Of a DNA stretch of 64,000 nucleotides, positions 60,436-64,000 are shown one piece after another. The notes below the pieces were generated by a model. It ran no database searches, was not told the origin of the DNA, and was given only the letters and a program-made list of their open reading frames with translations. The position numbers and the translations under genes are program-made. The first letter of the stretch is position 1. Each line of letters begins with the position of its first letter. This DNA is from Carnobacterium_A antarcticum. GTDB lineage: Bacteria; Bacillota; Bacilli; Lactobacillales; Carnobacteriaceae. The stretch lies in assembly GCF_042658365.1 (NCBI RefSeq), contig NZ_JBHSQC010000024.1. One strand, given 5' to 3'.

Positions 60436-60476
60436 GGAGACCGAGTCGTCTAAGGACACTCAGGTCTCTTTTTTTG
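60436..60476 (+). terminator. Rho-independent terminator of hslO
   Basis: GGAGACC, AGT and GTC pair with GAC, ACT and GGTCTC(T), followed by TTTTTTTG. Confidence 0.85.
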
Positions 60477-60515
60477 TTTTTAAACACATTTAGAATACTG
60501 AGATCAAAAAAAGAT

Positions 60516-60551
60516 AAAGTGAATCGCTTGCTATCGAAAGCGATTCACTTT
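60516..60551. promoter_or_regulatory. perfect 14-bp inverted repeat upstream of cysK
   Basis: AAAGTGAATCGCTT (60516-60529) and AAGCGATTCACTTT (60538-60551) pair perfectly across 8 bases, 40 bases before the cysK start. No T-run follows on the plus strand; on the minus strand ATCTTTTTTT follows, though no minus-strand gene is present. It may be an operator or a leader hairpin. No T-box or S-box motif is present. Confidence 0.5.
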
Positions 60552-60594
60552 AAGATTAACCTATTAGAAATCAATTTTTTAGGAGGACTTACTA

Positions 60595-61527
60595 ATGGCT
60601 AAAATCGTTACGAGCGTTACGGATTTAATTGGAGAAACACCCATCATTAAACTGTCTAATAAAGTTGTTCCTGCCGGTGCAGCAGATGTATATGTAAAAC
60701 TAGAGTCTGCTAATATTGGTGGTAGTGTAAAAGACCGTATTGCTTTAAATATGATCGAAGTTGCCGAACAAGAAGGCAAGCTAAAAGAGGGCGACACCAT
60801 CGTTGAACCGACTAGTGGAAACACAGGTATCGGCTTAGCGATGATTGCTGCAGCAAAAGGGTATAAAACGATTTTTGTTATGCCGGATACAATGAGCATT
60901 GAACGCCGTAAACTATTGAAAGCCTATGGTGCCGACTTGATTTTGACACCAGGAGCTGATGGCATAAAAGCGTCGATTGCCAAAGCAACAGAGTTAGCTG
61001 CTCAACCAGGTCACTTTATGCCGATGCAGTTTGATAATTTAGCCAATCCGGCAGTACATGCAGCAACAACAGGACCAGAGATTTTAGCTGCTTTTGATGG
61101 AGTGGCGCCTGATGCGTTTGTTTCCGCAGTAGGGACCGGCGGAACATTAACCGGAGCTGGTCAAGTTTTAAAACAAGCTAAACCTGATATAAAAATTTAT
61201 GCTTTAGAACCTGCTGAATCTCCCGTTTTAAGCGGCGGAGTTTCAGGTCCGCATAAAATACAGGGGATCGGAACCGGATTTGTTCCGAAAGTATTGGATA
61301 CAGTGCTTTATGATGATGTCCTGCATGTTACCAGCGAAGAAGCTTTTGAAATGACCCGGGAAGTTGCTTTAAAAGAAGGCTTGTTAGTCGGGATTTCTTC
61401 AGGAGCAGCTATTAAAGGTGCGATTGAAGTCGCTATTAAATTAGGTGCAGGCAAAAAAGTCGTTACTATTGCTCCTGACAACGGAGAGCGTTACTTATCA
61501 ACAGCTTTATTTCCAGAAGAAGTCTAA
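60595..61527 (+). CDS. cysK: cysteine synthase A (O-acetylserine sulfhydrylase)
   Basis: The 310-residue PLP enzyme makes cysteine from O-acetylserine and sulfide. The PLP lysine is K46 in NIGGSVKDRIALNM; EPTSGNTGIGLAMIAAAKGY near residue 73 holds the substrate carboxylate loop; VGTGGTLTGAGQVLK binds the PLP phosphate and GISSGAA carries the serine at the pyridine nitrogen. TAGGAGG precedes the ATG by 8 bases. It stands between hslO and lysS with its own hairpin leader and terminator. In Bacillus the gene has the same location. Confidence 0.95.
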   Translation: MAKIVTSVTDLIGETPIIKLSNKVVPAGAADVYVKLESANIGGSVKDRIALNMIEVAEQEGKLKEGDTIVEPTSGNTGIGLAMIAAAKGYKTIFVMPDTMSIERRKLLKAYGADLILTPGADGIKASIAKATELAAQPGHFMPMQFDNLANPAVHAATTGPEILAAFDGVAPDAFVSAVGTGGTLTGAGQVLKQAKPDIKIYALEPAESPVLSGGVSGPHKIQGIGTGFVPKVLDTVLYDDVLHVTSEEAFEMTREVALKEGLLVGISSGAAIKGAIEVAIKLGAGKKVVTIAPDNGERYLSTALFPEEV

Positions 61528-61538
61528 AAGTGAAAAAC

Positions 61539-61575
61539 AGAAAAAGCTGAACGAGTCTGTTCAGCTTTTTCTATT
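61539..61575 (+). terminator. Rho-independent terminator of cysK
   Basis: AGAAAAAGCTGAAC (61539-61552) pairs perfectly with GTTCAGCTTTTTCT (61559-61572) over a six-base loop. Confidence 0.92.
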
Positions 61576-61665
61576 TAGACGTTGAAAACCCGCTTACTTT
61601 TTAGCATTTCTCTTTTACTGATAGATGAAATGTGGTAAGATAAATCGTATGAAATTGTTGCCCTA

Positions 61666-61779
61666 ATGGATCGATTTGCGACAGGCACTGAAGAACGTGA
61701 AATGATGAAAGCTCAAAAAGCAGCTGAACTAGAAGCTTGTTCAGCTAAGACAAAAAAAGAAAATCAGTTAGGGAATTAA
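61666..61779 (+). CDS. 37-codon frame, possibly a remnant or small protein
   Basis: An ATG at 61666 opens MDRFATGTEEREMMKAQKAA ending KENQLGN, and the frame is open for five more codons upstream (EIVAL). The composition is protein-like and helical, but no ribosome binding site is visible. It ends inside a terminator stem (61770-61810). It could be the C-terminal end of a deleted gene that once stood between cysK and lysS, or a small protein. Low certainty. Confidence 0.3.
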   Translation: MDRFATGTEEREMMKAQKAAELEACSAKTKKENQLGN

Positions 61780-61810
61780 TGAGAGCCTCTTTAATTCCCT
61801 TGCTTTTTTT
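61770..61810 (+). terminator. Rho-independent terminator upstream of lysS
   Basis: AGGGAATTAA (61770-61779) pairs with TTAATTCCCT (61791-61800), followed by TGCTTTTTTT. Confidence 0.85.
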
Positions 61811-61880
61811 GCATGCTCTTGGCATTATTAAGAGAGATAAGATAAGTAGCGCAAACTACTATAGGAATGGAGCGGAAAAA

Positions 61881-63380
61881 ATGAGTCAGGAAGAAACACA
61901 CCAAGAAGAAATGAATGACCAACTGCAAGTACGTCGTGAAAAAATGGACCATTTACGTGAGCGCGGAATTGATCCGTTTGGTGGACGTTTTGAAAGAACC
62001 CATTTGTCGAGTGAGCTGCATGCAGCTTACGATGCATTTACAAAAGAAGAGATAGCTGAAAAAGAAGAAACGGTAACGATTGCTGGACGTATCATGACCA
62101 AACGTGGAAAAGGGAAGGTCGGTTTTGCTCATTTACAAGACCGCAAAGGCCAAATCCAAATTTATGTTCGTAAAGATGCTGTTGGCGATGAAGATTATGA
62201 AACATTTAACGATGCTGACTTGGGAGATTTTATTGGCGTAACTGGAACAGTCATGAAAACAAATACGGGAGAAGTTACTGTTAAACCGTCTTCTGTTGTC
62301 CAATTGTCAAAAGCATTGCGTCCTTTGCCAGATAAGTATCATGGATTGACCAATGTTGAACAACGTTATCGTCAACGTTACTTAGATTTGATCAGCAATC
62401 AAGAGAGTTTTGACCGCTTTACAAAACGCAGTCAAATCATTCGGGAGATCCGCAACTATTTGAATGCACAAGATTATCTAGAAGTAGAAACTCCTACTTT
62501 GCATAATTTAGCTGGCGGAGCAGCTGCTCGTCCGTTTATTACCCACCATAATGCTTTGGATATGGAACTGTATCTACGGATTGCTCTTGAGTTGCATTTG
62601 AAACGTTTGATCGTCGGCGGAATGGAAAAAGTTTATGAAATCGGCCGCGTTTTCCGTAATGAAGGGGTAGATACTACGCATAACCCTGAGTTCACTATGT
62701 TGGAACTCTATACGGCTTATACTGATTTTGAAGATGTTATGGATTTGACGGAAGGTTTGATCCGCACAGTAGCTGAACGTGTTCTAGGGACAGCCAAAAT
62801 TACTTATGCTGCACAAGAGATCGATTTGGAAAGCACTTGGAAACGTCAGCATATGGTAGATGCTATTAAAGAATTTTCAGGAGTCGATTTTTGGCAAGAA
62901 ATGACGGATGAAGAAGCTATCGCAATTGCAAAAGAACACAACGTTCCTTTGCCTGATCACAGTTGTTTTGGCCATGTCGTCAACGAATTCTTTGAAGTGT
63001 TTGTAGAAGATAAATTGATTCAACCGACATTTATTTATGGACATCCGGTAGAAATTTCTCCGTTAGCGAAGAAAAATACGAAAGACCCAAGATTTACTGA
63101 TCGTTTTGAAGTCTTTATTGTCGGACACGAATACGGGAACGCGTTTAGCGAATTAAACGATCCAATCGACCAAAGAGAACGGTTTGAGTCTCAAACAAAA
63201 GAACGAGAACAAGGAAATGATGAAGCTCATCCTATTGATGAAGACTTTATTGAATCATTAGAATACGGTATGCCTCCAACTGGTGGTTTAGGTATTGGAA
63301 TCGATCGTTTGGTTATGTTATTGACAGACGCACAATCTATTCGTGACGTTCTGCTGTTCCCAACGATGCGCAACCATTAA
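61881..63380 (+). CDS. lysS: lysyl-tRNA synthetase (class II)
   Basis: The 499-residue enzyme charges tRNA-Lys. The N-terminal OB-fold anticodon-binding domain covers about residues 60-170 (VTIAGRIMTKRGKGKVGFAH). The class II core has motif 1 around LEVETPTLHNLAGGAAARPF, motif 2 VYEIGRVFRNEGVDTTHNPEFTMLE and motif 3 GLGIGIDRLVMLLTD at the end. The ATG at 61881 has GGAGCGG upstream; the longer frame runs into the terminator stem at 61779 and is not used. Repeat copy B starts 11 bases after the stop, and the rRNA operon promoter follows. Confidence 0.97.
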   Translation: MSQEETHQEEMNDQLQVRREKMDHLRERGIDPFGGRFERTHLSSELHAAYDAFTKEEIAEKEETVTIAGRIMTKRGKGKVGFAHLQDRKGQIQIYVRKDAVGDEDYETFNDADLGDFIGVTGTVMKTNTGEVTVKPSSVVQLSKALRPLPDKYHGLTNVEQRYRQRYLDLISNQESFDRFTKRSQIIREIRNYLNAQDYLEVETPTLHNLAGGAAARPFITHHNALDMELYLRIALELHLKRLIVGGMEKVYEIGRVFRNEGVDTTHNPEFTMLELYTAYTDFEDVMDLTEGLIRTVAERVLGTAKITYAAQEIDLESTWKRQHMVDAIKEFSGVDFWQEMTDEEAIAIAKEHNVPLPDHSCFGHVVNEFFEVFVEDKLIQPTFIYGHPVEISPLAKKNTKDPRFTDRFEVFIVGHEYGNAFSELNDPIDQRERFESQTKEREQGNDEAHPIDEDFIESLEYGMPPTGGLGIGIDRLVMLLTDAQSIRDVLLFPTMRNH

Positions 63381-63390
63381 TAAATAAAAA

Positions 63391-63568
63391 AGGGAATGAG
63401 ACAAAAAGCGTTTAGACCCGAATCACTGGAACGAATAGCGCAGTATGGGTCACAGACCATCGAGCATTATTCGTGAAGTGGACGTCGGGTCTGCTTTTTG
63501 GAACACGTTCTAGAATAAATATTCGGATATGCAAAAAAGGTTGGGACTTTTGTCCCAACCTCTTTTTT
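63391..63568 (+). repeat. dispersed structured repeat, copy B, with terminator
   Basis: Nearly identical to copy A over about 145 bases. Pairings seen: CAAAAAGC 63402-63409 with GCTTTTTG 63493-63500; AGACCCGA 63414-63421 with TCGGGTCT 63485-63492; ACGAATA 63431-63437 with TATTCGT 63468-63474; ATGGGTC with GACCAT at the tip. After CACGTTCTAGAATAAA comes a terminator, AGGTTGGGAC/GTCCCAACCT with TTTT loop and CTTTTTT. It begins 11 bases behind lysS and probably forms its 3' end. Confidence 0.88.
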
Positions 63569-63762
63569 ATTTTGCAGGTTTAAACAAGCTAGGGTAAGTG
63601 AAGTCTTTTTTATAATGCTCTTTTTCTGTCTTTCTTCTATAAGAATGAAAGAATAGAAAGTAAAAAAGAAAGAAGCGGCACCGTGAAATCAGAAAATTAA
63701 TCTTTATTTAGGGAATAAAAGCTGAAAAACAAGAAAAAATTCATAGAAATAATATAAAAGTG

Positions 63763-63790
63763 AATAATTATACCGTGGCGTATAATTATT
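63763..63790. promoter_or_regulatory. perfect palindrome upstream of the rRNA promoter
   Basis: AATAATTATAC (63763-63773) and GTATAATTATT (63780-63790) pair perfectly over six bases. The right arm contains TATAAT. It lies about 130 bases before the rRNA promoter and could be an operator, a second promoter or an AT-rich upstream element. Confidence 0.4.
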
Positions 63791-63917
63791 AAACGAAACA
63801 TTTAGATGGTAAAACAGAAGAACTTTCGGTTTTACTTGTAAGTAAGCGGAGTTATTCTTTGTTTAGTTTAAGTTCATATGGATTGTCAAAAATAAAAAAA
63901 CTTTTAACAGTAAAGTG

Positions 63918-63946
63918 TTGACGGAAGTTTGAGAACCTGTTATATT
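63918..63946 (+). promoter_or_regulatory. promoter of a ribosomal RNA operon
   Basis: TTGACG (63918-63923), a 17-base spacer and TATATT (63941-63946), followed by a leader GTCGCAGCGATACATCGCAG of the kind that precedes 16S rRNA in Lactobacillales. The 16S gene itself would start beyond the window. rRNA operons commonly follow lysS near the origin. Confidence 0.75.
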
Positions 63947-64000
63947 AGTAGATGTCGCAGCGATACATCGCAGCAACGAGAAAAACAAATTTAAAAAAGT

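Noticed and set aside
60477..60594. T-box or S-box leader for cysK or lysS
   Set aside because: Neither GGGTGG-type T-box cores nor SAM riboswitch motifs occur upstream of cysK or lysS; only tyrS has a T-box.
1..64000. tRNA genes, CRISPR arrays, prophage
   Set aside because: No cloverleaf-like sequence with a CCA end, no regularly spaced repeats and no phage structural genes were seen anywhere in the window.

Overview
This is a 64 kb piece of a low-GC Firmicutes chromosome, assembled as a draft scaffold with two runs of N (3321-3330 and 40807-40936). The housekeeping genes and their order (metG-tatD-rnmV-rsmA-veg-ispE, purR-glmU-prs, pth-mfd-flippase-yabN-rqcP, divIC-S1 protein-tilS-hpt-ftsH-hslO-cysK-lysS, then a ribosomal RNA promoter) are those found near the replication origin of non-sporulating Lactobacillales. 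PepV, an L-lactate dehydrogenase, an orphan OppA and a tyrosine T-box fit a lactic acid bacterium; Carnobacterium or a close relative is my best guess, by inference only.

Layout. 1-8520 is an accessory and catabolic stretch: a quinone-reductase-like flavoprotein, an IclR regulator, a wrecked sugar locus (symporter, second IclR copy and glycosidase fragments meeting at a 10-N gap), two tandem M20D amidohydrolases, an SDR protein and a decaying RidA gene. 8521-16200 holds single-gene enzymes: amidase, acetyltransferase, T-box-controlled tyrS, a VOC protein, a luciferase-like oxidoreductase, a DUF72 protein and a Cof-type phosphatase. 16413-40747 is almost entirely conserved core: tRNA charging, rRNA methylation and 5S maturation, isoprenoid and cell-wall precursors, zinc uptake, purine control, PRPP, peptide handling, lactate formation, tRNA recycling and transcription-coupled repair.

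At 40748-53877 the expected rqcP-divIC junction is interrupted by about 13 kb of AT-rich accessory DNA. It contains a likely IS end beside the large gap, an orphan glycine-betaine-binding lipoprotein, an Arr-type rifamycin ADP-ribosyltransferase, Hsp20, a RelB/RelE pair killed by stop codons, an MFS exporter, an ABC-F gene broken by one amber codon but still carrying an attenuator-like leader, a membrane-anchored XRE regulator, several small membrane proteins, and one gene of clearly higher GC. From 53878 the core resumes through divIC, tilS, hpt, ftsH, hslO, cysK and lysS to the rRNA promoter.

The most unusual signal is a dispersed intergenic element of about 180 bp present three times (8337, 42456, 63391). 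Two copies are nearly identical and one is strongly diverged. Each has the same direction, a conserved core and its own Rho-independent terminator; two copies fold into a nested hairpin. It looks like a structured RNA or 3'-UTR element rather than a gene. Other notable signals are a 15/16 match to the ParB site parS at 15205, a Zur box before the zinc transporter, and a cluster of inactivated genes in the accessory segments.
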